Source of the DNA: Arthrobacter sp.
Lineage (GTDB): Bacteria; Actinomycetota; Actinomycetes; Actinomycetales; Micrococcaceae
Length of the DNA stretch: 32,370 bases
Assembly: GCF_030540645.1 (NCBI RefSeq)
Contig: NZ_JAUNVV010000011.1
Span: forward strand, 23,448 to 55,817
Direction: 5' to 3'
Each line of letters starts with the position of its first letter. Within the stretch, counting starts at the first letter, position 1. Below the pieces are notes generated by a model, which made no database searches, was not told where the DNA came from, and saw nothing but the letters and a program-made list of their open reading frames with translations. Position numbers and translations under genes: made by a program. Of the stretch, positions 1-8,017 are shown one piece after another.

Positions 1-2540
1 CGCTGTGTGGCGCCGAAGCGTTCCGCAGCCAGTTCCACGGCCGACGCGCGGGCTGCCGAAGCCTCGTCCGCCGTCAGCGTGCGGTCCGTTGCACGGAAGC
101 GCAGCCCGAAGGCCAGCGACTTCCGGCCCTCGGGGATGCCCTTGCCCTGGTACTCGTCGAACAAGGCGACGTCCTCAAGCAGTTCCCCGGCGCCTTCGCG
201 CAGGGTTTCCAGCACGGTCTGCGCGGGAATGTCCGCAGGCACAACCAGGGCAACGTCCTGGGTGGCCAGCGGGAAGGTGGAGATGGGCTTGGCCACAATA
301 ACGTCGGCTGCTGCGTCAAACACCTTTTCGGCATTAATTTCCATGGCCACCGAGCGGGCAGGCATGTTCAGTTCGGCCAGCAGCTTCGGGTGAAGCTCGC
401 CGGCATAGCCGACAACCTCCCCGGTGCGCAGGCTCAGCTGTGCGGCGCGGCCGGGGTGGAACGCCTGGTGCGAACCCTGCGCCACAACAAGATCCACGCC
501 TGTCACGTCGGCGACAAGGAGGGCTGCATCCACGGCATCCGCCCAGTCCCACGCACGCGGGGCATGGCCCGGGGCTGCCGGGGAATCCTTGCCCGTGAAG
601 ACTGCGGCCATGGTCAACGGCTGGTACGGAATGCCTTCATCCAGTGCGTCCAAAACGTCGTCGGACGGCTTGGCACCCAGCGGCGGAATGGAGCCTGAGC
701 CCAGTTTTCCCGAAGGCAGGAACACGAGTCCGGACTCAAACAAAGCCAGATCGTGGAAGCCGCGCGAGTGGTTCCGCTTGGCGATCTCAATCAGGCCAGG
801 CAGGATCGAGGTCCGCAGGAAGCCAAACTCCTCACTCAGCGGGTTGGCGAGCTTCACAGCTGTGCGTTCCTGCCCTGCCGTGGCCACGCCGAAAGTCTCG
901 TTGGAGGCCTTCGACACGAACGGGTAGGCCAGAATTTCAGTCAGGCCGGAGTCTGCCAAGGCCTGAACGGCACGGCGGCGCTGTTGCTGCGTGCGGGAGT
1001 AGCCACGGCCCGGAGGTGCCGTGGGCAGGGTGGAGGGGATCAGCTCGTAACCCACCAAGCGGATCACTTCCTCCGTCAGGTCTTCCTTCGTGACCATGTC
1101 GAAGCGCCAACTTGGGGCTGTGACGGAATATCCGCCGTCGACCTTTTCCACGACGGCGCCGAGGTCCCTGAGAGAGCCGATGATCTGCTCCTGCGAGAAC
1201 TCAATGCCGATCCGCGCTGAGGTGAACCCCAACGGGAGGAATACGGGGCCTGCGACGGCAGGCGTGCCAACGTCCGTGGCGGTGGTGTCCTCGGTGCCGC
1301 CGGCCAGCTCGACCAGCAGGTTCACGGCACGCTGCGCGGCGATGTCGGCCACGGCTGGATCGACGCCGCGCTCAAAGCGCTTGGAAGCTTCCGAAGGCAG
1401 CTTGTGGCGGCGGCGTGAGCGGGCAATGGAGACTTCCTCAAAGTGCGCAGCTTCAATCAGCACGTTGACGGTCTGTGAATTGACCTCCGTGGAGGCCCCG
1501 CCCATGACGCCGGCCACGCCAATGGCGCCGCTGTCATCGGTGATGAGGAGGTCTTCGGGGTCGAGCTTGCGGACCTTGCCGTCGAGGGTTTTCAGCGTTT
1601 CCCCGGCAGCGGCGCGGCGCACCACGATCTCCCCGGCGACCTTGTCGGCGTCGTAGAAGTGCAGCGGCTGGCCTAGTTCCAGCATCACGTAGTTGGAAAT
1701 GTCCACGGGGAGCGAGAGGGAACGGATGCCAGCCAGGCGCAAGCGCGAGGACATCCACATCGGGGTGGGCGCCGCCGCATTGATGCCGCGCACGGTGCGG
1801 GCCACGAAGCGGTCGCAGCCGTCCTTGCCGTAGATGGGGGCTTCGTCGGCAAGCCGGATGCCATGGCCGGGGCCGGTGGCTGGCGTGACCTCCACGAGGG
1901 AGGCCGGGTCAACGAAGACGCTGTCGGTGGCGTGGGCATATTCCCGGGCGGCGCCACGGATGCTGAACACGTAGCCTCGGTCCGGGGTCACGTTGATTTC
2001 AGCGGCTTCGTCGTCAAGGCCCAGCAGCGCCAGAGCGTCGGAGCCTACTTCCGGGTCCAAGCCGAGTGTGGACAGAACCAGGATTCCGTCGTGGTCCTCG
2101 CCGATGCCCAACTCGCGGACGGAAGCGATCATGCCGGCGGAGACGTGGCCGTAGGTCTTGCGGGGGGTAATACGGAAGTCTCCGGGCAGCACGGATCCTG
2201 GCAGGGTGACAACAACCTTGTCCCCCACCTCGAAGTTGTGCGCACCGCACACGATTCCCTGTACGCCGGAGGGGTCGATGCCCTCGATGTCCAGGGTCTG
2301 CTCGGTACCTTCCGGCACCACACGGACGGTGCACCAGTTGATGGTCTTGCCGTTGGACTGCGCCTCCGGCTCCTTGGACAAAACCACGCCGACCACAATG
2401 GGCCCGCTGATCTCATCCGAGGGGCGGTGGACTGCCTCTTCTTCAAAGCCGACCTTCACCAGGTCGGTCATGACGTCTTCGGCAGTTGCTCCTGCCGGCA
2501 CCTGCGCATACTCGCGCAGCCAAGTCAGTGGAATACGCAC
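1..2540 (-). CDS. pheT: Phenylalanine-tRNA ligase beta subunit, 3' end cut by the window
   Basis: Beta subunit of the cytoplasmic alpha2-beta2 phenylalanyl-tRNA synthetase, which charges tRNA-Phe with help from PheS. The GTG start at 2540-2538 gives MRIPLTWLREYAQVP. An EMAP-II-like tRNA-binding domain lies at about residues 40-155, followed by the B3/B4 editing region, the B5 domain and a C-terminal anticodon-binding ferredoxin-like domain. The frame is open for 846 codons and reads AERFGATQR at the left edge, so only a residue or two and the stop should be missing. It starts 3 nt after the pheS stop, with a GGAGA Shine-Dalgarno inside the end of pheS, so the two are co-transcribed. No frameshift is seen. 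Confidence 0.97.
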   Translation of the reverse strand, partial: MRIPLTWLREYAQVPAGATAEDVMTDLVKVGFEEEAVHRPSDEISGPIVVGVVLSKEPEAQSNGKTINWCTVRVVPEGTEQTLDIEGIDPSGVQGIVCGAHNFEVGDKVVVTLPGSVLPGDFRITPRKTYGHVSAGMIASVRELGIGEDHDGILVLSTLGLDPEVGSDALALLGLDDEAAEINVTPDRGYVFSIRGAAREYAHATDSVFVDPASLVEVTPATGPGHGIRLADEAPIYGKDGCDRFVARTVRGINAAAPTPMWMSSRLRLAGIRSLSLPVDISNYVMLELGQPLHFYDADKVAGEIVVRRAAAGETLKTLDGKVRKLDPEDLLITDDSGAIGVAGVMGGASTEVNSQTVNVLIEAAHFEEVSIARSRRRHKLPSEASKRFERGVDPAVADIAAQRAVNLLVELAGGTEDTTATDVGTPAVAGPVFLPLGFTSARIGIEFSQEQIIGSLRDLGAVVEKVDGGYSVTAPSWRFDMVTKEDLTEEVIRLVGYELIPSTLPTAPPGRGYSRTQQQRRRAVQALADSGLTEILAYPFVSKASNETFGVATAGQERTAVKLANPLSEEFGFLRTSILPGLIEIAKRNHSRGFHDLALFESGLVFLPSGKLGSGSIPPLGAKPSDDVLDALDEGIPYQPLTMAAVFTGKDSPAAPGHAPRAWDWADAVDAALLVADVTGVDLVVAQGSHQAFHPGRAAQLSLRTGEVVGYAGELHPKLLAELNMPARSVAMEINAEKVFDAAADVIVAKPISTFPLATQDVALVVPADIPAQTVLETLREGAGELLEDVALFDEYQGKGIPEGRKSLAFGLRFRATDRTLTADEASAARASAVELAAERFGATQ

Positions 2541-2543
2541 GGA

Positions 2544-3638
2544 CTAAATCTCCATCCCAAAGTGTTCGCTGAAACGTACATCGCCCTCGATCATGTCGTG
2601 CATGTCGCCGACTTCATTGCGGAACATCAACGCCCGCTCAATGCCCATGCCAAAGGCAAAGCCCGAGTACTCGTCGGGGTCGATGCCGGCGGCGCGGAGC
2701 ACGTTCGGGTTGACCATGCCGCAGCCGCCCCACTCGATCCAGCGTGGGCCGCCCTTGGCGCCGGGGTGCCAGATGTCCAGCTCGGCGGAGGGTTCGGTGA
2801 ACGGGAAGAAGTTCGGCCGGATCCGCACGCGGGCTTCGTCGCCAAACATCTGTCGGGTGAAGTGCTCCAGCGTGCCCACCAGGTCCGCCATGGAGAGGTC
2901 CTTGTCGATGGCCAGGCCCTCAAACTGGTGGAAAACGGGGGTGTGCGTGGCGTCGAGCTCGTCAGTGCGGAACACCTTGCCGGGGCACAGCACGTAGACG
3001 GGCAGCTCACGTTCGAGCAGGGCGCGGACCTGTACCGGGGAGGTGTGGGTGCGCAGCAGCAGGTGCGCTTCGGGCGGTTCCACGAAGAACGTGTCCTGCA
3101 TTTCGCGAGCCGGGTGGTCCGGGGCGAAGTTCAGCGCATCAAAGTTGAACCATTCCGATTCCAGCTCCGGGCCTTCGGCAATTTCCCAGCCCATGCCCAC
3201 GAAGATGTCGCAGACGCGGTCCTGCAGGGTGGAGAGCGGGTGGCGGGCACCGGCCCGGCGGCGACGGGGTCCGGCGGTGACATCCACCGTCTCCTCGACA
3301 AGGATCCGGGCGGCGTCTTCGGCTTCGAGCACCTCCGTGCGGGCTGCGAGCGCCTTGGCAACACGACCGCGTGAGGCACCCATGATCTTGCCGGCGGCGG
3401 CCTTGAACTCCTTGGCCAGTCCGCCAATTTCGCGGTTGGCCAGGCTCAGTGGCGATTTTTCCCCGGTGTGTGCCAGGCGGGCGGCCTTGAGGCCGTCGAG
3501 CGTGGTGGCAGCGGCGATGGCTGCGAGCGCGTTCTCGACTGCGGTGCCAATGGCGGCTTCGTCAAGCGGGTCTGGGACCGGGAGTGGTTCGGTGGTTGAT
3601 TCCGGCGTTTCGGCCGTCTTCTGGGACATCTCTGACAT
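2544..3638 (-). CDS. pheS: Phenylalanine-tRNA ligase alpha subunit
   Basis: Catalytic subunit of phenylalanyl-tRNA synthetase, 364 residues. An N-terminal coiled-coil (about 40-110) is followed by a class II aminoacyl-tRNA synthetase core. Motif 2 surroundings read LLRTHTSPVQVR, and motif 3 near the C-terminus contains GFAFGMGIERALMFR. The start chosen is the ATG at 3638; a second in-frame ATG lies three codons later (3629), and neither has a strong Shine-Dalgarno. It is the first gene of a pheS-pheT operon. A likely -10 (TAGACT, 3706-3701 on the minus strand) gives a leader of about 56 nt containing a short GGCGGG/CCCGCC hairpin. No T-box-like leader is visible. Confidence 0.97.
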   Translation of the reverse strand: MSEMSQKTAETPESTTEPLPVPDPLDEAAIGTAVENALAAIAAATTLDGLKAARLAHTGEKSPLSLANREIGGLAKEFKAAAGKIMGASRGRVAKALAARTEVLEAEDAARILVEETVDVTAGPRRRRAGARHPLSTLQDRVCDIFVGMGWEIAEGPELESEWFNFDALNFAPDHPAREMQDTFFVEPPEAHLLLRTHTSPVQVRALLERELPVYVLCPGKVFRTDELDATHTPVFHQFEGLAIDKDLSMADLVGTLEHFTRQMFGDEARVRIRPNFFPFTEPSAELDIWHPGAKGGPRWIEWGGCGMVNPNVLRAAGIDPDEYSGFAFGMGIERALMFRNEVGDMHDMIEGDVRFSEHFGMEI

Positions 3639-3696
3639 CTACTGTTTTTACCTAAGCTCGTGTGCGAGTAAGCGGCGGGGTAGCTTCTCCCGCCTG

Positions 3697-3709
3697 AACT
3701 AGTCTAGTT
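3697..3709. promoter_or_regulatory. Palindromic promoter element upstream of pheS
   Basis: AACTAG-T-CTAGTT is a 6-bp-arm palindrome that carries TAGACT on the minus strand, fitting an actinobacterial TANNNT -10 for pheS. The plus-strand reading TAGTCT would also fit a -10, but the plus-strand operon has a closer candidate of its own at 3802-3807. CTAG is rare in GC-rich genomes, which makes the motif stand out. The assignment is inferred. Confidence 0.4.
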
Positions 3710-3801
3710 GACTGCGCCCGCCTGTTTTGAATCAGGCCGCCGCCGGCTCAATCGCGGCCAGGTCTTTACCGATGCGTGACCCGCGCGCGCTGCCCTCTTG
3801 C

Positions 3802-3807
3802 TACGCT
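3802..3807 (+). promoter_or_regulatory. -10 element for leaderless start of the lipoprotein operon
   Basis: TACGCT followed by 7 nt and then ATG at 3815. This spacing puts the transcription start on or next to the A of the ATG. It supports the 3815 start over the in-frame upstream codon at 3776. No Shine-Dalgarno is present. Confidence 0.5.
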
Positions 3808-3814
3808 GTGCCCC

Positions 3815-4531
3815 ATGAGCAACTCCCCCGTCCTGCGCTTCGGAAGCGAACACTTGGCAAGCACGACGCCGGCCACCAGCCGTACGCCGTTGGCTCCCCT
3901 TGCGCTGGGGTGCTTGTTGGTGGGAAGCCTGGTGTTGGGTTTGGCAGGGTGCGGGCTGATTCCCGTTGGTGTCACCCACTATGTCCCCGAGCCTGCCGTT
4001 GTCTTGGACAGTTATGACTGCAAGGTGGCGGTCCCCGGTGTGGGCGCAGCGGAACTGGAGGATCCGGCGTCGTCCTCCAAAGGCAGTGTTCCCGACGGCT
4101 TCGTCGCTGCAGGGGTGGTGCGCTGCAGCCAGGACTTGTCGTGGACTTCGGTGCCGGCGCCTGCCGGCCCGTCGCCTACGTCTGAGCCCAATACCCGTTA
4201 CACCATTGTTGAGGAGCACTTCAGCGGTGACTTCGAGCCCTTGCTGACTGCCCTGGCGCAGCCCAGTGACCATCAGGATCGGGGCGAGTGCCCGGCGATG
4301 GCGGAAATCGTCCCCGACCTGTGGCTTCTCAACACCGCAGGAAAGGCGGTCCATGTCCAGTGGCCACTGACAGCGTGCAACTTCACGAAACCCGGTGTCA
4401 TGGAGGCGCTAGCTGATCTCACCGTCACCTCCAGCACCATCCTCCATTTCCCTGTGCCGGGCACACCTTCGGAGGATTCCACAGCAGCGGGGCCAGCCAC
4501 AGTGACGCCAGCTTCAGGGGCGGCAAAGTGA
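3815..4531 (+). CDS. Putative lipoprotein, paralogue A
   Basis: A 238-residue predicted lipoprotein of unknown function. A hydrophobic stretch (about 26-45) ends in the lipobox LAGC with Cys46 as the lipidation site, so it should be anchored on the outer face of the membrane. The mature part has four cysteines (69, 104, 159, 188), which could form two disulfides. The conserved segment around 164-184 reads EIVPDLWLLN...VHVQWP, and a Pro/Ser/Thr-rich tail follows residue 212. The next gene encodes a paralogue with the same four mature cysteines. It is the first gene of a four-gene coupled operon, and its stop overlaps the next start by 4 nt (GTGA). I do not recognise a named family. Confidence 0.8.
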   Translation: MSNSPVLRFGSEHLASTTPATSRTPLAPLALGCLLVGSLVLGLAGCGLIPVGVTHYVPEPAVVLDSYDCKVAVPGVGAAELEDPASSSKGSVPDGFVAAGVVRCSQDLSWTSVPAPAGPSPTSEPNTRYTIVEEHFSGDFEPLLTALAQPSDHQDRGECPAMAEIVPDLWLLNTAGKAVHVQWPLTACNFTKPGVMEALADLTVTSSTILHFPVPGTPSEDSTAAGPATVTPASGAAK

Positions 4532-5106
4532 CTCGGCCACCAATGGCGGTGAAATGGCCCAGCCGCCAGATGGCCAGCCAAATCATTACGGCCACTGCCG
4601 CCGCGATGCTTTTGTCGTCGTGCACTTCCCTCTCCCAGCCTGGCCACTACCAGCCGGAACCGGCGGCACTGCAGGACGCCGTGGACTGCTCGACGGCCGT
4701 CGGCGGGAGTTCCGGCCCCTCCGATCCTTCCACTGGACGCAAGGGACGGGTCCCGGAAGGTTTCATCCCTGTCGATGCGGTGCTCTGCACGTGGTCGCAG
4801 CAGGTTTCCCCCTCCACTGGAACCACCACTATCAAACCTGTTGTGACCAGTGAACTCCTGTCCGGCGATTACACCTCTCTGCTGGCAGCACTGGCCGAAC
4901 CCAGCGACCGTGCGCACAACGTGTCTTGCCTCGACTACGCAGAACTGGTTCCCGAGTTGTGGCTTGTCAATGCTGGCGGCCAGGCAATCAACGTGCAGTG
5001 GCCGATGGATGGCTGCGAGCACTCCAAGCCAGACACGGCCAAGGCCCTGGCGTGGCTCACCGCCACTGACAGCACTACCCTTGTCGGAAAGACAAACCCA
5101 TGGTGA
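4528..5106 (+). CDS. Putative lipoprotein, paralogue B
   Basis: A 192-residue predicted lipoprotein homologous to the gene before it. It starts at the GTG overlapping the upstream TGA, with an AGGGGCGG Shine-Dalgarno; an ATG at 4543 is the alternative. The signal segment (about 16-31) ends in LSSC with Cys32 lipidated. Mature cysteines 54, 87, 134 and 163 align with 69, 104, 159 and 188 of paralogue A, and the last pair has identical spacing (29). Shared stretches include GRVPEGFI versus GSVPDGFV and LVPELWLVN versus IVPDLWLLN. This indicates an old tandem duplication. It lacks the Pro/Thr-rich tail of paralogue A. Function unknown. Confidence 0.8.
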   Translation: MTRPPMAVKWPSRQMASQIITATAAAMLLSSCTSLSQPGHYQPEPAALQDAVDCSTAVGGSSGPSDPSTGRKGRVPEGFIPVDAVLCTWSQQVSPSTGTTTIKPVVTSELLSGDYTSLLAALAEPSDRAHNVSCLDYAELVPELWLVNAGGQAINVQWPMDGCEHSKPDTAKALAWLTATDSTTLVGKTNPW

Positions 5107-5630
5107 ACGCCAGCCAGCGAATTCGCGCCGTCGCCAACGCAGTGAACCTGTCCACAGCCACCGGGTTGTTGCTGGCCACGCTCAGCCGAACCCGTGTGGA
5201 GAAGGGTCCGCAGGGGTTGCTGCTGGGCATCAACTACAAGCCCACACTTCCCTTTGCCGGGGCCTTCACGGTGGGCAACGTTGTTTTCTACCGTGCCGAC
5301 AGGGAGTTCATTGACTCCCGTCCCGAGCTACTGGAGCACGAGGCCGGGCATGCAAGCCAATACGTCTGGTGCCTGGGCCTGCCCTTCTTTCCGCTTTACG
5401 CCGCGTGCGCAGCCTGGTCGCTGTGGCGCACGGGCGATCCCGGCAGCCGGAATTTCTTTGAGCGCAATGCCGGCCTCCAGCGTGGCGGATACCAGGAACT
5501 CCCAACCGTGGCCCGGCTGCCCGCCATCAAGGCTCAGCTTCTGCGGCTCACATCCCGTGATTCCCGTTGGCACCGTACCCCGCTCAAGCCCGCAGAAGAT
5601 GCCGCATCCGAGAAAAGGACCCACCCATGA
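5100..5630 (+). CDS. Putative HEAGH-motif metalloprotein
   Basis: A 176-residue protein with a possible zinc site. LLEHEAGHASQY places H80-E81-A82-G83-H84 in a helix-like context, and FFERNAGLQRGGY supplies E121 as a possible third ligand. That layout (HExxH, then FExxAG..GGY) resembles small gluzincin-like proteins of actinobacteria. There is no clear signal peptide; hydrophobic stretches at about 15-27 and 90-109 suggest membrane association. The ATG at 5100 overlaps the upstream gene by 7 nt; a GTG at 5103 would give a 4-nt overlap. Coupling to two lipoprotein genes and a SIMPL gene suggests an envelope role. Peptidase activity is not shown by sequence alone. Confidence 0.7.
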   Translation: MVNASQRIRAVANAVNLSTATGLLLATLSRTRVEKGPQGLLLGINYKPTLPFAGAFTVGNVVFYRADREFIDSRPELLEHEAGHASQYVWCLGLPFFPLYAACAAWSLWRTGDPGSRNFFERNAGLQRGGYQELPTVARLPAIKAQLLRLTSRDSRWHRTPLKPAEDAASEKRTHP

Positions 5631-6277
5631 TTGACCCGCCGAACGAAAACACGAACACCGTCACGGTGACCGGCCAGGGAACGGCCCACGCCGTGCCCGA
5701 CTATTTCAACATCAACATTGGCATTGAGGCTTCCCGAGCAACGGTGCGCGAAGCCTATGCGAGCGCCAGTGCTGCGGTGAATGCCGTCAGCACAAAACTG
5801 TTGTCCATGGACGTGGCCCGTGAGGTGATCAGTTCATCCTCACTGGACGTCCGGGTAGACACGCGCTGGCAGGATGGAGCCGGCTCGGTCGTGACTGGCT
5901 ACACCGTCTCCAGCACGTTGACCGTGGCGTTGCGTTATGGCCAGGGAGCAGAGGACGTCGTTGCCGCAGTGGTGGACACCGGCAGCGACAGTGTCCGTCT
6001 GAACGGCATGAGCCCTGTTGTTTCGGACCCTTCGGCTGCACAGGATGCAGCGAGGGCCGTTGCCTGGTCTGAGGCGCGCCGGGCAGGGGAACTGTACGCC
6101 GAACTGGCAGGTCGGTCGTTGGGTGCGGTGGCCCGGGTGGTGGAAAGCGCCGGCCATGATGGGACGCCGCGGCCCATGATGGCCTTGGCCGCCATGGGCC
6201 GCGACAGTGCCATGGCCATTGAACCAGGCCACAGCGACGTCTCACTGGCCGTCACGGTGACCTGGCTCCTGGAATAG
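5627..6277 (+). CDS. SIMPL (DUF541) domain protein
   Basis: A 216-residue protein consisting almost wholly of a SIMPL/DUF541 domain. Typical N-terminal features are VTVTGQGTAHAVPDYF and a GYTVSSTLTV segment mid-protein, and the C-terminus ends in the usual beta-strand VSLAVTVTWLLE. The ATG at 5627 is chosen because it overlaps the previous stop (ATGA) and has AAAAGGAC 6 nt upstream; this leaves no signal peptide, so the protein should be cytoplasmic. SIMPL proteins have no settled biochemical function, and bacterial members are linked to envelope or oxidative stress. Last gene of the four-gene operon, followed by a strong hairpin. Confidence 0.85.
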   Translation: MIDPPNENTNTVTVTGQGTAHAVPDYFNINIGIEASRATVREAYASASAAVNAVSTKLLSMDVAREVISSSSLDVRVDTRWQDGAGSVVTGYTVSSTLTVALRYGQGAEDVVAAVVDTGSDSVRLNGMSPVVSDPSAAQDAARAVAWSEARRAGELYAELAGRSLGAVARVVESAGHDGTPRPMMALAAMGRDSAMAIEPGHSDVSLAVTVTWLLE

Positions 6278-6278
6278 C

Positions 6279-6314
6279 CTGCGGCTGACCGGCGGCCGGC
6301 CGGCTAGCCCGCAG
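6279..6314. terminator. Hairpin between convergent genes
   Basis: CTGCGG (6279-6284) pairs with CCGCAG (6309-6314), and the inner GCTGACCGGC/GCCGGCTAGC pairs imperfectly, giving about 14 pairs closed by a GC-rich loop. It lies between the convergent SIMPL gene and acyl-CoA ligase gene and could end both transcripts. No T-tract is present, as is common in actinobacteria. Confidence 0.55.
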
Positions 6315-6320
6315 CCCGGT

Positions 6321-7820
6321 TTAGGAAATGGTGATTTCGCGCTTGAGGATCTTCCCTGTGGGGCCCTTGGGTAGCGCGTCCATGATGACAATCTTGCGCG
6401 GATACTTGTAGGCAGCCACCCGCGCCTTGACGAACTCCTGAATGTCAGCGGCGAGGGCCTCGGGGTTCTCGGCCCCGTCTGCACCTTCCTTAAGCGAAAC
6501 GGCGGCGACAACCTCTTCGCCGTGGACGTCGTCGCGCCTGCCAATAACGGCAGCCTCAGCGACGGCGGGGTGCTCGTAGAGGACTTCCTCCACTTCCCGC
6601 GGGTAGATGTTGTAGCCGCCGCGCAGGATCATGTCCTTCTTCCTGTCGACGATGAAGAACACACCTTCGTCGTCCTTGCGGCCGAGGTCGCCGGTGAAGA
6701 ACCAGCCGTCCCGGATGGTGGCCGAAGTAGCCTCCGGGTTCTTCCAGTACCCCTTCATGATGTAGCCTCCTGCGGCGACAATTTCCCCGACCGTGTCCGC
6801 GGGGACTTCATTGCCGTCGTCATCCACCACTTTCAGCTGCGCTCCATCCACCACCGTGCCGATGGAGCCGGCTTTGCGGATTCCATCCACTTGGTTGAAA
6901 CAGATCACAGGGGACGTTTCGGAGAGCCCGTAGCCCTCCAGCAGGGTTGCAGCGAACGTCTGCTCAAATTCGTGCAGGATTTCCACAGGCAGCGCCGAGC
7001 CGCCCGACGCAGCCACGCGCAGGCTGGAGACGTCGAAGTTTTCCCTTCCCGGGGCGCGCAGCAGTGCGATGTACATGGTGGGAACGCCCTCAAAAATGGT
7101 GACCTTGTCCCGCTGGATGATTTCCAGGGCCTTGACGGGTTCGAACTTGGGCAGGAGGGTCACGGTTGCCCCGCCGAGCACGGCCGCGTTCAACGCGCAG
7201 GTTTGACCAAATACGTGGAAGAACGGCAGCCCGCCGAAGATCACGTCCCCGGGCACAATGCTGAACAACTTCGTTGACAGGACGGCGTTGCTTAACAGAT
7301 TGCCATGCGTGAGCTCCGCCCCCTTAGGCTTGCCGGTGGTTCCCGAAGTGTAAAGAATGACGGCGGTGTCATCCACCTCTGCCGGTGCCACCTCTGTGAT
7401 GGCTTCAGCCGCAGACACGACGCCCATGAGTGCTGCGTCGATCGCGATGGTGTGGGTTCCCGTGACGGCAGCAGCAGCGGCTACCTCACCCATGGACCCC
7501 TCCCAGGCGAAGGCAAGGGTGGCGCCTGAATCTGCCAAGTGGTATTCAACTTCCCGGGACTTCAGCAGCGGGTTCAGTGGCACGACAACGGCGCCGTAGC
7601 GCAGGATCCCGTAGTACAGCGGCGGCATTTGCGGCAGATTTGGTGAAATGAGCGCCACCCTGTCTCCAGGCTTCACCCCGTTCGCAGCCAGCAGGCCTGC
7701 CACTTTGGCACTGACCATCTCCAAGGCTCCGAAGGAGATTTCAATGTCATCCAATTTGATGGCGACTCCCGCGGGATTGCTTTGTGCAGAGGTGCCCACG
7801 ATGGTGGCCAGGTTCGTCAT
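6321..7820 (-). CDS. Long-chain acyl-CoA ligase (AMP-forming)
   Basis: A 499-residue member of the ANL adenylating superfamily, probably a fatty-acid or aryl-acid CoA ligase that forms an acyl-AMP and then an acyl-CoA. The P-loop YTSGTTGKPKG is at 157-167, followed by GYGLSETSPV, FTGDLGRKDDEG, the hinge RKKDMILRGGYNIYPREVEEV and the catalytic lysine K490 in PTGKILKRE. The length is normal for the FadD/short ligase group. AAGGAG lies 7 nt upstream of the ATG. It is a single gene converging on the SIMPL operon, with no beta-oxidation genes beside it, so the substrate cannot be told from context. Confidence 0.93.
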   Translation of the reverse strand: MTNLATIVGTSAQSNPAGVAIKLDDIEISFGALEMVSAKVAGLLAANGVKPGDRVALISPNLPQMPPLYYGILRYGAVVVPLNPLLKSREVEYHLADSGATLAFAWEGSMGEVAAAAAVTGTHTIAIDAALMGVVSAAEAITEVAPAEVDDTAVILYTSGTTGKPKGAELTHGNLLSNAVLSTKLFSIVPGDVIFGGLPFFHVFGQTCALNAAVLGGATVTLLPKFEPVKALEIIQRDKVTIFEGVPTMYIALLRAPGRENFDVSSLRVAASGGSALPVEILHEFEQTFAATLLEGYGLSETSPVICFNQVDGIRKAGSIGTVVDGAQLKVVDDDGNEVPADTVGEIVAAGGYIMKGYWKNPEATSATIRDGWFFTGDLGRKDDEGVFFIVDRKKDMILRGGYNIYPREVEEVLYEHPAVAEAAVIGRRDDVHGEEVVAAVSLKEGADGAENPEALAADIQEFVKARVAAYKYPRKIVIMDALPKGPTGKILKREITIS

Positions 7821-7850
7821 ATCCGCTCCTTGGTGGTGAAGTTTTCCGGT

Positions 7851-7871
7851 AGCCTACGCAACGGTTTGCGT
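7851..7871 (-). promoter_or_regulatory. Candidate promoter and operator of the acyl-CoA ligase gene
   Basis: A TAGGCT -10 (7856-7851, minus strand) would give a leader of about 24 nt holding the Shine-Dalgarno. Directly upstream and sharing one base is ACGCAA-CGGT-TTGCGT (7856-7871), a perfect 6-bp inverted repeat in the -13 to -35 interval. A TetR- or GntR-type regulator is plausible for a fatty-acid gene, but none is encoded nearby. Confidence 0.4.
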
Positions 7872-7981
7872 CTAGGCCCGGCAGTAGGGCGCCATGGCCC
7901 AGTTCTTCAACCATAGTGCTACTTCCAGTGATATGCAGCACATTCCTACTCGTGAGTAACAAATATTTCAAGCATTCTTCA

Positions 7982-8011
7982 TTGCCTCCGACATCGAATA
8001 TATGTTCTAAT
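7982..8011 (+). promoter_or_regulatory. Promoter of the radical SAM gene
   Basis: TTGCCT (7982-7987) as -35, an 18-bp spacer, then TCTAAT (8006-8011) as -10, five of six matches to TATAAT. Six nucleotides separate the -10 from the ATG at 8018, which predicts a leaderless mRNA. The surrounding 100 bp is unusually AT-rich for this window. Confidence 0.5.
7994..8009 (+). promoter_or_regulatory. LexA box (SOS operator)
   Basis: TCGAAT-ATAT-GTTCTA matches 10 of the 12 specified bases of the mycobacterial SOS box TCGAAC-N4-GTTCGA. It overlaps the predicted -10, so bound LexA would block transcription. Its sequence is close to the lexA/LysM intergenic box at 22872-22887 read on the other strand. 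Confidence 0.7.
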
Positions 8012-8017
8012 AATTCT

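Noticed and set aside
1863-3374. Long plus-strand open frame (503 codons) opposite pheT and pheS
   Set aside because: It is the antisense of two intact, highly conserved synthetase genes; composition is typical of a GC-rich shadow frame and no family is recognisable.
3704-4354. Minus-strand open frame opposite lipoprotein A
   Set aside because: Arg/Gln/His-rich with no family; the opposite strand has a signal peptide, lipobox, paralogue and coupled neighbours.
7916-8017. Upstream extension of the radical SAM gene
   Set aside because: The added 34 residues are encoded by AT-rich sequence containing a promoter and LexA box; family members start at MRW.
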